In this document: positions 1 through 12,152 of the stretch, piece after piece | How the letters are laid out: each line of letters begins with the position of its first letter | How positions within the stretch are numbered: position 1 is the stretch's first letter | Assembly (NCBI GenBank): GCA_963921825.1 | Contig: OY997589.1 | Coordinates: 15,397,735-15,461,734, forward strand | Source of the DNA: Erodium maritimum | Lineage: Eukaryota > Streptophyta > Magnoliopsida > Geraniales > Geraniaceae | Direction: 5' to 3' | Length of the DNA: 64,000 nucleotides | Position numbers and translations under genes: made by a program | The notes under the pieces: model-generated | Told to the model about the DNA's origin: nothing | Database searches by the model: none | Seen by the model: only the letters and a program-made list of their open reading frames with translations

Positions 1-150
1 GCCATCACGCCGCCGTCCCGAGCCCGAGCTCGTCGTCCCGAGCCCGAGCTCGCCGTCCCGAGCCCGAGCTCGCCGTCCCGAGCCCGAGCTCGCCGTCCCG
101 AGCCCGAGCTCGCCGTCCCGAGCCCGATCTCGCCGTCCCGAGCCCGAGCT
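1..150. repeat. 20-bp GC-rich tandem array
   Basis: About seven head-to-tail copies of a 20-bp unit (cgccgtcccgagcccgagct), nearly perfect and running off the left edge of the window. A pyrimidine-rich, C-heavy stretch follows to about 480. Its base composition is far more GC-rich than the rest of the window. Frames through it are open only because of the periodicity, and I do not call a gene. It may be the distal part of the LTR that ends at 1881. Confidence 0.85.
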
Positions 151-1137
151 CGCCCTCCACCTCCCTTGCCTCTCTCCTTCCCGTCTCAACCGAACCCACC
201 GAGCTCGGCCACCACCGTCCCTCTCGACTCCACGTCGTCCTCACCGCGCCACCACCGAGCCGCCGCCCTACTCCGCCCCTCAAGCTCGCCTCCGTCCAGA
301 TCCGGCCACCACCCGACCTCCCTCTCCAGATCTCCGGCGAGACAAGCTCGCCTGGGACACGACCGAGCCCGAGCTCGTCCCGCCTTCGTCCCGAGCCAGC
401 CGCCGTGCACCGCCGCCGTGCCCGCCGTCGCCCTTGCCGTCCCTTCTCTACGCGTCCGGCTTCGATCGAAGTGAAGCTCGGAGTTAGCGAGCCAGAACGT
501 CAGCAGCTAGGAAGCGTAGCGGTTGCTCTTCAGTTGAGGTAGGGAAAAGTAGCCGGATCTCGGCCCTGACTAGGGAAAGTTAACTGTAGAATTGCATGTG
601 ACACCGGGGTGTCGTGGGTTATTTAGGTTTTCGAATATTAGAAATGCATGATACGGGAACGTAGCGAATAGTGTAAAAGCATGTGACACTTAGTAGTGTC
701 GTAGGATCAGAGAACTTAGCGATAATTGTTCTAATGGAGGCATATGACCATGCCCGGAGGTTGGTTGTGAAACTAGTGATCTTAGGACTGTTGGAGGCAT
801 CGTTTTATGCCGGAGGTTGTTGTGTGTTAATTGTCGTCGAGCTTGGGTGGCCATGAGAGTCCGTATTTTATTGTCGAGTTTGGGTGGCCTTGAGAGCCCG
901 TGTTATTTATTGTTGAGTTTGAGTGGCCTTGAGTGCCCGTGTCTTATTGTCGGTGTTGTGAGTGGTAGTGAGTGTCTGTGGGGTTGTTGAACCCGAGTCT
1001 TGACCGTTGGTGTGTCTTGAGTGGCAGTGAGTCCCCGTGGGGTTGTTGAACCCGAGTATTGACTGTTGAGGTGTCTTGAGTGGCCTTGAGTGCCTGTGTG
1101 ATTGAATTGTGATTGTGATTGTGATTGCGGTTCCCGG

Positions 1138-1310
1138 TAGGTTGCAAGCACTCTTTGGCTGGCCTGACCAAATTTGAGTATCAATGGGTTGCAAGCACTC
1201 TTTGGCTGGCCTGACATGGTTTGAGTAACACAGGTTGCAAGCACTCTTTGGCTGGCCTGGTCCGAGTTTGAGTATCACAAGTTGTAAGCACTCTTTGGCT
1301 AGCCTGATCC
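1138..1310. repeat. about 46-bp tandem repeat inside the LTR
   Basis: Four degenerate copies centred on gcaagcactctttggctggc, each followed by a variable spacer. Upstream (about 845-1100) is a second array based on gagtggccttgagtgcccgtg and ggggttgttgaacccgagt. The LTR is therefore largely made of short tandem blocks. Confidence 0.8.
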
Positions 1311-1881
1311 GTGTTCGTGTGAGTGGGAGAGGTTACTGAGCAGCTGGTTCGCGATCCTTTGTGATCTTGTTTGGTGTTGCGTAGTTCCTTTGAGTCCTTG
1401 GAAGAGGTCGTGATCGTTGTGTCGTGTCTACTTACGTATTGAGTGTCGAGTCGTTCGAGGAAGGTCACCGTGGGTGTTTGTCAGTCAGAGTACTTGGGTT
1501 GGGGACAGTGATCCCCGGGGTTGAGTTGGTTGTAGGTGTTGCCGGCATTGTCTGCTAATTATGCCGTAGTCAGTCTGTTATCCGTGATGGTGAGCGAACG
1601 CTCACCCCTAGCTGCTTTTCCTACAGGTACTGTTCGTGGGACGGACTAGGTGAGCTCTCGAAGCTTGTGGAGCTAGGAGCGGAGTCCGGGTTTTTACTTT
1701 TGGTCTAGCGACGGATACCTCGCCCTTTTGTCCGCTTGTTGGGACGTGTTTTGAATTGTAATTATCCTTTTGTTGAACTAAATTGTTATTGTAAATTGTT
1801 TTAATGGAAATGTTTTCAAAGTGTTTTCTTATTTTAAACGTTCGCGTCCCGAGTTCGGTTTACTGAAATTGGGGCGTGACA

Positions 1882-2170
1882 GCATTACTGCAAATTAGTA
1901 ACCAAACAAGGTAGGTTGTAACCGCCCAGGGTTCCAGATATTTGTCCGGTCCGACCGTAGCAAGCCCAGCGCTCATGGACCCATAAAGATAGCCTACTTG
2001 ACATCCTAGACAAAAACTTAGGACATCCCCTTACCTACGTCTCAACACAACGAGATATAAAGAAAATCAAAGTTCTAAACCAACATAACCAAAGACTTAT
2101 TCGATCTAGAAAGAAATACAAAACAGGCCTAACAGCTGAATGTAGTGCCTTAAATGCGGATTTTCTGAGA
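1882..2170 (-). mobile_element. Retroposon family A, 3' part, reverse copy
   Basis: The reverse complement matches 19490-20317 over about 200 bases, including gtccatgagcgct, the ggaaccc-gggcggttac block and gcagtaatgc. In the other copy this family ends a few dozen bases later in an A-run and is flanked by an 11-bp direct repeat, so it is a non-LTR-type retroposon. Here the 3' end is cut off by the LTR that ends at 1881. The 5' limit is unclear. Confidence 0.6.
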
Positions 2171-3131
2171 CTCCCCAGCACTGGTGGTCCCGGGTCTGTG
2201 GGTATAGTCCGTAGACATACCATCCCACCCCCGTCGGGTCTGTGGGTATAGTCAGCAGACGGACCCTCCCACCCCCGCCGGGTCTTCTCATTCTTCCGAA
2301 GGAGGCTGAGACGCCTCCGTCTGTGGGCCCCGGACCAGAAGGACGGCATGAAATATGTCGAGATCCTCATGTTGCATTATTTCGACGTCTCGTGGACGAT
2401 CCCTTCGCCTGGGGTGTTGGCGGCGAGCTTTGCCCCGTCGTCAACTCAGACCAGATGCCCATGACTTGATCGATCGCAAGGTCTTGACCGATCGTAGGAG
2501 CAAGGATGGCCGAGGAGAGCGGTCGGGAGCCATGAATGTCATGGTTGATTTCTGGCGAGACGGGGTTGCCTGATTGGTTGTAACCCTTGGCGGCCCTAGA
2601 TCAAGTCAGCGGCGAGGTAAGGGGCGGCGATCGGTTGTGTTGTGATCGACTACAGCAAAGCCACCGACACCTTGATCCCGAAACGCGGAGACCAACCACG
2701 AGGACAGACGAACGGGATCGTCGACGGGGAAGGGAAGGGCGGGAGAGATCGTAGACGAGGGACTTGAAACGGAGAGAATGGCGGCGGCGACAATAGCAAC
2801 CACACCGGCACCGAGATCGATTTGGCGACGGCAAAAAGGCACGGATGCAGACCGGGACGCAAGGCAGCGTAGCGAAGAAGACAGTTGACCAGAATGACGC
2901 AGCAACGAAACCAATGCCGATCTGGAAGGATCGTCGACGATGAAGTGTACTCTGAGGGGTTATGGGTGACCCTGACTAGGGTAATCAGAACGCTTGGAAG
3001 CAGGGGGCTTCAATGGTGAAAGCAGGATGCTTCAATGGTGGAAGCTGGGGGCTTCAATGGGGTGGGGGTGGCTACGTGCAGAGAGAGCACAGCTAGGTTT
3101 TGTCCTTTGAAATATTTTGTAAAAAAAGAAA
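2171..3131. other. GC-rich unassigned region
   Basis: Minus-strand frames of 70-110 codons exist (around 2606-2914) but match no family I know and have no clear start context. Two tandem copies of a block built on ggtctgtgggtatagtc lie at about 2195-2285. It is probably the 5' portion of the retroposon that ends at 1882, or a captured gene fragment. Short direct repeats of gggcttcaatggtg follow near 3007-3060. Confidence 0.4.
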
Positions 3132-3529
3132 GGGATAACACCGGATCCTAACTGTGTTGGAAATGTGTTTTTTCACGTCCTAACTGAGTGTCACCTTTTG
3201 TTACATGTTCTATACCAAAGGTCACTTTTTGTCACATGTCCTATACAAAAGATGGGTTTTTTTGACAAAACATGAAAAATGACACCAAAAAAAAGTGTTT
3301 TTTTGGTAAATTTATACCACCTTCCTCTTGTAGTGCACAGATAAACGTAAATTATACAAAAATTAAGAGGAAAAACCATCGAATGTGAATGTTATACCAC
3401 TTTTTTTGTGTCATTTTTCATGTTTTGTAATAAAAAACCACATTTGGTATAGGACATGTAACAAAAGGTGACTCTCAATTAGAACGTGAATAACACATTT
3501 CCAACACAACTAGGATTCGGGGTTTTCTC
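3132..3529. mobile_element. Mutator-like foldback MITE
   Basis: The two arms are inverted copies over more than 130 bases (for example gtgttggaaatgtgt at the left and acacatttccaacac at the right). The element is flanked by a perfect 9-bp direct repeat, aaaaagaaa (3123-3131 and 3530-3538), although A-rich DNA makes chance agreement more likely. A 9-bp duplication with long inverted arms fits Mutator-like MITEs. No coding capacity. Confidence 0.8.
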
Positions 3530-3841
3530 AAAAAGAAAATAACATACTTAATGTATTGTTTCCCTGAAAATTAACATCAACATATCCAATGTTAATTTTT
3601 AAAGAAACCATACACTTAATTATAAATGATTATTTCATCCCACCAAAAATTTACTACACATTCTAAGAAGTTACCCCTAATTCTAAAATGTGACTAATTG
3701 GTATTACAAAAAACAAATTTTATTTTCACATTATTCATTTTTGTTAGTTTTTAGACAAAAAAATATATGTATATAACAAATGACTTTGTTTTTAAAGAAT
3801 AACAACAAAACTATTTTTAGAACATCCACAATGGTATAGAC

Positions 3842-4603
3842 TATGGGTGGGTATCGATCGAGGCCCGTCAATATTTTAATTATCCGTAACCTAAACTGAA
3901 ATGGTTGGTTACCTGAAATCCATAACCGGCACCGCGTCGGGTTCCAGCGGACAACTTAAAAATCGACCGTCACGGAACCGACAGTTACGATTTTTAATCG
4001 GACCATTGGGCTTTCTTTTGGGCCTTCAATTAAAACCCAAAAAGAAAAAAAACATCAAATTCATGATATTATTGTTCACATCAAGACAATAAAACTCAAT
4101 CATCATCTCTTAAAAACCAAAAACGAAAAGCATCTTTGCTACAAATCTTAATCATATTGAAATAAATACATTAGCACAATAACGAACGGAAAGTGTTTAC
4201 CTCACATGAACAACAAAGCATTAGAGCATATAATTTTCATTATTCTACAATTTAACTTGAACAACCAATTTACTGCATGATTGTTTATAGACAAATTAAC
4301 GAATAAAAGTAAACTAATCTCCTATATTTTATCTATGCTAGCCTATTAATCTAATACTAATGTCAACATTTAATTTATTTTAGACTTCTTGTAATACTAT
4401 AACCATCAAATTAGTAAAACAAAACATAAATATTTTTATATACACACCTAAAATCGGTCGGTTGGTTTTTTACCGGTTTGAAAGATAAAAATCCTCGTGT
4501 TGGTATTTTTTAACCATAACCGTCACCGGTGACACCGGTTCGGGTGATTTTGCTGATGGGGACGGTCGGTTTTTGGTGACGGCTAGATATTTGCCCAGCC
4601 ATA
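3842..4603. mobile_element. hAT-type non-autonomous element
   Basis: Ends are tatgggtgggt and gcccagccata (inverted). The flank is a perfect 8-bp duplication gtatagac (3834-3841 and 4604-4611), the size made by hAT transposases. The interior is AT-rich with subterminal ccggt/accgg motifs on both sides and no transposase. The left flank resembles a PIF/Harbinger MITE end (acatccacaatgg at 3823), so this may be an insertion into an older MITE. Confidence 0.85.
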
Positions 4604-4611
4604 GTATAGAC

Positions 4612-5136
4612 TGATTCGGTCCACACCATGGGTATAATTAGCTATAATTTGGATTTTGTTTCTTGATTTTTTAGGTCTAGAGGAATTGGATTTTGCAGTG
4701 GTATTAGATCGAATCGGGTCTAGTACTCTATAAACTGTCAAAATTTCAAAATTACCATTATTCGAAAAATTATTTTATTATTACCGAAAGTACGAAAACA
4801 ACATTACACGAGCGATAAACAAAACAGAAAAACATAAAAAAAGAAATGACATACGAAAACACAATAAATGTAAACAACATAAAACTGAAACTCAATCGAT
4901 GTCGTTGTAGCGAAGCCACTTCACGTTGTCGTGGATTATTTCCCATCAAATAAGTTTGGTGAAAGAAAAATGATATTGTTCTAGGTTTTTCTAACGCACC
5001 ACATCAATTACCTTTGTTGCAGGTTCATCCGGACCCCAATTTTGACAACATTCCAAATAACAAGTGTTATAACCCTTCACCCTTCAGTTTCATTTTTGTC
5101 AATGGCCCTTGCATTTTTTCATGTTTAGGGAATAAA
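4612..5136. other. Intergenic, nothing recognised
   Basis: AT-rich DNA between the hAT element and the copia insertion. One short plus-strand frame from 5014 has no recognisable product. I see no promoter, RNA gene or clear repeat. Confidence 0.5.
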
Positions 5137-5141
5137 GATAG

Positions 5142-5524
5142 TGAAGGATCGATAAACATCATATGTTCGCAGCGGAATAAATTAATTCGATCCTAAAACG
5201 ATCTATTGCAATTGAATCAATGATAAAATCGAAATGTTACTTACTTGATATGTAGAACAAAACGGATATAGCTCCAAAAATACGAAGCCTCTAGGGTATC
5301 CACACCGAGCAACGATTTGATGCTTTCAACTACTTGAGACGGCTATGGAGATGAAGAATGATTCTTCAATTTTGTGTTTGGGAGAGAAGAGAAAAAGGGA
5401 GGCTACAAGAGAAAATAAGATGAATCATCTCTTAACCCTAATCTCTAATCTTATATACTAATCAATATTGGGTCCAACACTCAATTGGGCTTAAACCCGA
5501 TTGGGCCTAGGGCATAACCCAACA
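5142..5524 (-). repeat. 3' LTR of the copia element
   Basis: 383 bp, TG...CA, about 99 percent identical to 11765-12147. It follows the polypurine tract when read on the minus strand. Confidence 0.95.
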
Positions 5525-5535
5525 ATCTCCCACTT
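5525..5535 (-). other. Polypurine tract of the copia element
   Basis: The minus strand reads AAGTGGGAGAT directly against the 3' LTR, a typical copia plus-strand primer site. Confidence 0.85.
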
Positions 5536-6637
5536 GACCTAGATCCAATCAGTCAAGAACTCCACTATTTATTACACTTCTGTGTTAGCAAAAGGTATAA
5601 CAAATATGTCATCTAGATCATTTCAATAAATTATCTCATAATAAATTAAATGATCTTAAACATCAAACGTCACCCGTAAGTGTGTGACCACATAATTTCA
5701 ACGCTAAACTGGTAGTAATTAATCTCATTAACTACTAATCGAGGTTGGCGTCTAACAACACTCCCCGACGGCCGGATAACGTGAATATCAATATCTAATA
5801 AAGACGAACCTGGTTTAAGGATGATGAATTGTTTTCCTTCCATCTTTCCAACTCCGGATTATCCTAGGGTATGGTTTGACTATCAAACCCTAATAGATAA
5901 CCAATATGTTTCATGTTGATCGTTACTGGTTGTTGAATGACTTTAAGAAACTCCTTTCTTAAATCATTCTTCTGCCTTGGCCAAGGATCTTCTCAACCAT
6001 AAGATTCATAACAACATAGAGTTCAAACTCATTACCTTGAGTTGATGGATTCCCTCTTGACTCACCATTGGTTATATAGGTACTCAATTATACCCAATGA
6101 CCTTTCAACTAGCATTTTTACACACTAGGTGTCCGGTATCAAAGTATAACAAGCATTTTATTAACCACTATGGTGATCTCAGGTCAAAGGACAAAACAAT
6201 ATACATTTGCTCCTTAAGAAAATTTCCACATTGACAGTATAGGTAAAATCAACCATTTGGAAATCTCACTTTTGGTCAGTTCAATGATCATATCCACTAT
6301 ATGCATCATCTATATTATAACATAATGAATGAGATCCATTAATACTCATCCAATGAGTACCGTTATACATATATTGGTCTATCCGGATCACCTTAGTCCC
6401 AGTAGGATGATCCTATGACCAAGAACACATTTAGATCAAACTCTATAATACTTGACTCTCATTATCATAATCCCTATTATGATGACAAGTGTATCAGTTT
6501 AATCAAGGACTTATCATATCCAATGTCAATAAACATTCATATATGATAACAATAAAAGCCATTATATTAGTCGCCACTAATAAAAAAACACGATATGAAA
6601 TGTGCTAATAAAATGTTTCATGAAGATTAACATTTGA

Positions 6638-7632
6638 CTAGAGCCAAACATTCATGAATTTCAATCTTATATTCCACTTGTGCTTATCAAACTCCTTTGA
6701 ACCAAGCACCTTAGTGAAATGACCTGCATTGTTTCCCTTTTCTTTTTTTAACTTCGGAATTTGAACGTCTCTACGCTCAACTATTTCTATAATCAGAAGA
6801 AACTTCTGAAGAACGTGTTTGGATTTCTGGTGTGCTCTTGGCTCCTTGGCTTGTGCAATAACGCCTGTATTGTCACAAAATAAAGGAACATTTCCCTTTA
6901 TTGAAGGAACCACATCAAGCTCAGTTAAGAACTTCTTTATCCATACATCTTCCTCAACAACATCACATGCAACTATGTATTCTTCTTCGGTTACTGGATT
7001 AGCTACGATAGCTTGTTTGGAACTCTTCCAACATAATGTTTCACCATTCAAGGTAAATCATAACTAGAATTAGATTTGCTATCATCCTTACCTGATGCAA
7101 CACTTGCATTGATGTGGCTTAACAATCTAAGCTCATTTTCTCCATATATGAGGAATTGGTCTTTAGTTCTTCTCAAGTACTTAAGAATAGTTTTAACAAC
7201 TTTCCAATGTGCCTCACCCGGATTTCCTTGGTACCTACTTGCTACTCCTAGCGCATAGGCAACATCCGGTCTTGTACATCTCATGGTATACATGATAGCT
7301 CCCACTGTGTTAACATATGGGATTCTACTCATGCGTTTTCTTTCCTCTAGAGTCTTAGGAATATCCCCCCTAGAAAGAGAAACTCTAGTTCCAATAGGTA
7401 AGTAACCCCTTTTGGAATTATCCATGTGATACTTTCTTAAGATAGTATCAATGTACAAAGATAAGGACATCCCAAGCAACTTCCTTGATCTATCTCTATA
7501 GACCTCTATTCCAAGAATATAAGCTGCTTCTCCCATATCTTTCACGGAGAATTTTTCAGATAGCCAAATCTTTGTTTCTTGCATTGCTGACACATCATTT
7601 CCTATTAGCAATATGTCATCTACATATAACAC
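6638..7632 (-). pseudogene. Copia reverse transcriptase and RNase H remnant
   Basis: The minus-strand frame from 7632 begins with the reverse transcriptase active-site motif YVDDILLIGND and continues through the thumb/connection region with copia-typical words such as MYTMRCTRPDVAYALG. The frame that ends near 6638 carries the RNase H region (EEEYIVACDVVEEDVWIKKF). This is a fossil coding region inside the copia element and is broken. Confidence 0.9.
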
Positions 7633-8722
7633 TAGGAAAATGACAACGCTCCCACTAACCTTCTTCTACACACATGGCTCCTTTTCACAACGCACAAAAT
7701 CGAACCTTTCGATTATCGTGTGAAAACAAATGTTCCAATTATGAGAATATTTCTTTAGTCCATAAATGGATCATTGTAGCATACATGCTTTACTAGGAGC
7801 AGATGACAATGTGAAACCTTCAAGTGGAGTCATATAGACATCTTCCTTGAGCTCACCATTAAGGAAAGCCGTTTTCACATATATTTGTCAAATCTCATAA
7901 TCACAGTATGCAACAATAGCAAGAAAAATCCGAACAGATTAGAGCATTGCTACAGGGGAGAACGTTTCTTCATAATCAATACTTTCCTTTTGATTATACC
8001 CTTTTAGCAACTAGACGGGCTTTAAAAGGTTTCAACCTTACCCCCCGCTCCAATCTTTCTCTTAAAACCATGTTTACACCCAATAGGTTTTAAGTCCTTA
8101 GAGTCATCAACTAAAGTCCATACTTTATTGATTTTCATTTACTCCATTTCGGATCCCATGGCAGCAAGCCATTTCTTATGTTCTGGACATAGCCATCGCC
8201 TCTTGGAAACACTTAGGATCGTCTTTAATAATAAGGTCATCATCAATATGATTGTCCTCATTATCGCACACTTATAGATTAATCCTATTTTGTGCACGAC
8301 GTTCTCTAATTGATCTTCTAGGAGGCTCTTGTACTTATTGATTCTGTAGTTACCCTTGTTCCTGATTTGGTTCATTAACCAAATCATTGACCTCAACGTT
8401 TGAGGTTGGAACCCTCGGTGTCAACTGTAAGACATCAAGAAAAGGTCGCTCAATATGCATCCCATGCTCTTGAGTCGGTGCTGACTCATTGGTATCTTGA
8501 ATTTCATCAAGATCTATTTATACTCCCAGTTCTTCCGATATCAAGGAACTTATTTTCTAAAAGAAAAGCCGTGTTCCTACCCACAAATACTTTGTGTTCA
8601 TAAGGAAGATAGAAATAGTATCCCATAGTCACCTTGGGATAAGCAACAAATTTGCATTTGTTAGACTTAGCCTCAAGCTTGTCTGATTGCAGTCGCTTAA
8701 CACAGGTTGGACAACCCTAAAC

Positions 8723-9380
8723 CTATAGATGTTTAAGGTTAGCTTTCCATCCTTTCCATATCTCATATGGTGTTTCAACAGCTGCTTTAGTGGGAACCTT
8801 ATTTAACAAACATGCAACAGCCTCTAAAGCATATCCCCACAGGAAGATAGAAAGATCTATAAATCCCATCATCGATCGTACCATATCTAATAAGATGCGA
8901 AGTCCACTATGATAGGATCCTTCCTTATGGAAAATAATCAATAAAATCGTCTATAAGATACTCACCCCCACGGTCAGATCTTAGTGCCTTGATATTCTTA
9001 CTGGTTTGTTTCTCAACTTCACTTCTAAATATTTTGAACATTTCAAAAGATTTTTACTTATGTCTCATGAGATATATAAAATCATATCTCAACATATCGT
9101 TAGCGAAGGTAATAAAATAAGAATATCCATCTTTAGCTCGAACTTTCATTGGCACACATACATCAGTATGTATGAGTCCTAAAAGTTCACTAGCTCTTTC
9201 TCCAGTTCCAGTAAAAGGAGATTTTGTCAGTTTCCCAATGAGACAAGATTCACAAGTATCGTATGATTCATAATCATACTACTTAAGACACACTGCCTTA
9301 TGCAACTTGTCTACTCTTTTCTCATTGATATGACCAAGCCTAAAAAGCTAAAAGTAGCCTTGATTTGTTTGATTATTTCT
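8723..9380 (-). pseudogene. Copia integrase remnant
   Basis: The minus strand shows the copia integrase C-terminal signature (SIFLWGYALEAVACLLNKVP, then a TPYEIWKG-type motif). Core-domain remnants lie upstream, towards 9380. Broken. Confidence 0.85.
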
Positions 9381-9392
9381 CTTCCAATGTCT

Positions 9393-10250
9393 TTACTTCT
9401 TACAAAGGAAACGTCCAACATCCCATTGATCGATATTCATCTTTAATTTATTGAATGTGTTCATAACAGCATTCTCAAGTGCAAGCGGTTTTCTCTCAGG
9501 CATCCATTTGCCTCTCCACTTACTCTTTAAAGATTCATCAATCAACTGCATAGATCTTGATACTTTCGTTTTTCTCGATGTGAATTGTTTTTCATAATTG
9601 ATCAACATATTGAGCAATTCATGAATATCACAATTCACCATGTTCATGTTAAAATTAACATAACATGAGTATCATAAAGAGACTGCAAGATCAAATCCTG
9701 CTATAAGTGTGCATCCTTACTTCTTAAGTTATTCTATAAGATCAATTATCTTTAGAACATGGATACGCACCAGTTCATAGAGTTTTAATTCAGACATGAA
9801 TAGAGACTTAGATATCTGATATCTAGCATTCATATTCTGATACTCCTACATCTTCTTAAGATGTTCTATTATCTGTGGTGGATTCATAGATTCATGTTTC
9901 CTTTTAAAGACAAGACTCATGGAAGCCAAAATGATGCACTGAGTAGTAGTACTTCGTTCCTAGTACTTCGAATATACATCTAATGCAACTACAACAGTCA
10001 TTCCCTCAATAGGAGCTTCCATGGCAGGGTTATCGATCACATCGATAAGCTTTTCATGCTTGAGAACAATTCTAGGTTTCAGTACTAGTCATATCAAAAT
10101 TACTACCAGACATATTGTTAGCATTCAGTATGTCACGCAGAGAAATAATAGTCATTTCGAAAATAACTATAAAGGAAAACAAAAATAGCACAATCATACA
10201 TCATTAAGACATGGACTTCATCAAAATGATAATACAAACTTTAAAACATG
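9393..10250 (-). pseudogene. Copia gag remnant
   Basis: A minus-strand reading lies between the leader and integrase, where gag belongs. The frame at 9393-9647 has a lysine-rich gag-like composition, with a linker (CDIHELLNMLINYEKQF) of the type common in copia gag. Broken, so limits are approximate. Confidence 0.65.
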
Positions 10251-10259
10251 AATGAGCCC

Positions 10260-11040
10260 CTTGGTTGTCAAGTCGTTTCTCATACATAATTAAAGTTTTC
10301 CCTGATTTTATTACATAAAATCACAACAGGCTATATACTACATAGTCACCTGGTTGTCAGGTCGGTCCTATTAGTATATTTGAGTTTATCCATCCTAGTG
10401 ACATAAAACCAGTTAATATTACACCCTCTGGGTAGTCCAGACTATAAGTGTAACATCAAATGATTTTTTCTTCACTCACGCATCACATGCAGTAGAATAA
10501 ATTAATTTTCTCCAAAAATTAATTAACAGCATACCCTCTGGGTAGTCCAGACTATAAGTATAACGTTAAATAATTTTAATTTCACTTGCATCATATGCAA
10601 CAGAATATACCATCTCCTCCCAAAGTTAATTAATATTATACCCTCTGGGTAGTCCAGATTATAAGTACAATATCAGATAACTTTCCATTTCCATTTGCAT
10701 CATATGCAATCAAAAATATATTTATCTTTGAACTACAAGTCCCCTGGTAGTCAGGTCGTTCCTTGTAAACAAAATTTAAATTTTATACATTTTATACTTG
10801 CATCATATGCAACGGAGAAAGAGAAACATTTATCTTTGAACTACAAGTCCCCTGATAGTCAGGTCATTCTTGTAAACAAAAATAAATTTGTATATTTGCA
10901 TCATATGCAATAGAGAAAAAAATAACATTTATCTTTGAACTACAAGTCCCCTGGTAGTCAGGTCGTTCCTTGTAAACAAAGATAATTTTATTCCGAACTA
11001 CAAGTCCCCTGGTTGTCAGGTCGTTCCTTGTAAATGAATA
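10260..11040 (-). repeat. Leader repeats of the copia element
   Basis: Between gag and the primer site lie two families of short repeats: about three copies of ccctctgggtagtccagac and at least four of aactacaagtcccctggt followed by agtcaggtcgttcc, spaced about 100-130 bases and separated by tgcatcatatgcaa blocks. Further divergent copies (ggttgtcaggtcg) occur near 10265 and 10350. They lie in the untranslated leader, where copia packaging and translation signals are expected. Their role is unknown. Confidence 0.85.
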
Positions 11041-11750
11041 TCAATTTTATTTATCTACTTCGATGGAAAAGCCTTTGATAAAATATCTTATATTTTATCA
11101 ATTAAAACTCAATAATTTTAAAAATATTTAAGAATTTATATATATTTGCACTAAAACAATTTTAATACAAAAGTCACTGTATGAATCATAAAACTTTCAT
11201 ATAAAATTCTATCCATACTTATAATGTACATCATTAGTATATACACGGTATGTACAACACACTGATCCAAAACATGTCATGCATATAAACACAATCATCC
11301 AAAACATGTCATACATTAAAAAACATGTCATATAATGTACACAACAACCAACTAAAACATATTAGTATAGTCAAGTAAGCATGGATCATTTGATTTGTAC
11401 AGAAAGCCATGTTTAGCCAACAAAGATTAAGAGATTTTTTTATATATATTTATTATTAATACCTTAATCCATGTCACATATACAAAAAACAAAACCATAT
11501 GATTTGGATCATGTATTCATACAAACATGATACGCATACATGAAAACATATAAGCATTATACTGTTACATATTTTCTACTCATAAAACCACATATACAAC
11601 CCACTTGGCACAAGTAGATGTACACGGTTTCATCAACTTAAGTATTCATACACATATGTAATTATACACATGGCTTTAACAAACAGTGTATATACAAATA
11701 CATATCAGTAGCAAAAAATTAATTTCACAAACGAATCAAATGCAAACCGT

Positions 11751-11762
11751 GCTCTGATACCA
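11751..11762 (-). other. Primer binding site (initiator tRNA-Met)
   Basis: The minus strand reads TGGTATCAGAGC two bases inside the 5' LTR. It is complementary to the 3' end of plant initiator methionine tRNA, the usual primer for Ty1/copia elements. Confidence 0.9.
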
Positions 11763-11764
11763 AT

Positions 11765-12147
11765 TGAAGGATCGATAAACATCATATGTTCGCAGCGGAA
11801 TAAATTAATTCGATCCTAAAACGATCTATTGCAATTGAATCAATGATAAAATCGAAATGTTACTTACTTGATATGTAGAACAAAACGGATATAGCTCCGA
11901 AAATACGAAGCCTCTAGTGTATCCACACCGAGCAACGATTTGATGCTTTCAACTACTTGAGACGGCTATGGAGATGAAGAACGATTCTCCAATTTTGTGT
12001 TTGGGAGAGAAGAGAAAAAGGGAGGCTACAAGAGAAAATAAGATGAATCATCTCTTAACCCTAATCTCTAATCTTATATACTAATCAATATTGGGTCCAA
12101 CACTCAATTGGGCTTAAACCCGATTGGGCCTAGGGCATAACCCAACA
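11765..12147 (-). repeat. 5' LTR of the copia element
   Basis: 383 bp, TG...CA, pairs with 5142-5524. Followed by the GATAG target duplication at 12148-12152. Confidence 0.95.
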
Positions 12148-12152
12148 GATAG

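Larger units (their letters stand above)
1..1881 (-). mobile_element. Gypsy-like LTR, outer part, reverse orientation
   Basis: The right end reads ggggcgtgaca. On the minus strand this is a TGTCACGCCCC start, a common 5' end of plant Ty3/gypsy LTRs of the Tekay/Del type. A second LTR with the same end lies at 52761. Both also share a block of the form CTCACCCC...TACAGGT some 250-270 bases before the end. No protein domain is visible inside, and the left boundary is not seen, so it could be a solo LTR or one end of a larger element outside the window. It interrupts a retroposon whose 3' end continues at 1882. Confidence 0.6.
5142..12147 (-). mobile_element. Ty1/copia LTR retrotransposon, reverse orientation, broken
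   Basis: A complete-length but broken element. The two LTRs are both exactly 383 bp (5142-5524 and 11765-12147), start TG and end CA, and are flanked by a GATAG duplication (5137-5141 and 12148-12152). On the minus strand the order is LTR, initiator-Met primer site, long leader, gag, integrase, reverse transcriptase, RNase H, purine tract, LTR, which is the copia order. I count 4 differences between the LTRs, about 1 percent, suggesting insertion well under a few million years ago. The interior is nonetheless decayed, with many breaks, so it cannot make a full polyprotein. Confidence 0.95.

Noticed and set aside
5-474. Open frames on both strands in the first 480 bases
   Set aside because: They come from a 20-bp tandem repeat and C-rich DNA; composition alone keeps them open.
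903-1468. Overlapping minus-strand frames of 75-123 codons
   Set aside because: They lie across LTR tandem repeats and give repetitive products with no domain.
3823-3841. PIF/Harbinger MITE starting at acatccacaatgg
   Set aside because: A matching right end and TWA duplication could not be found, so it is only mentioned with the hAT element.
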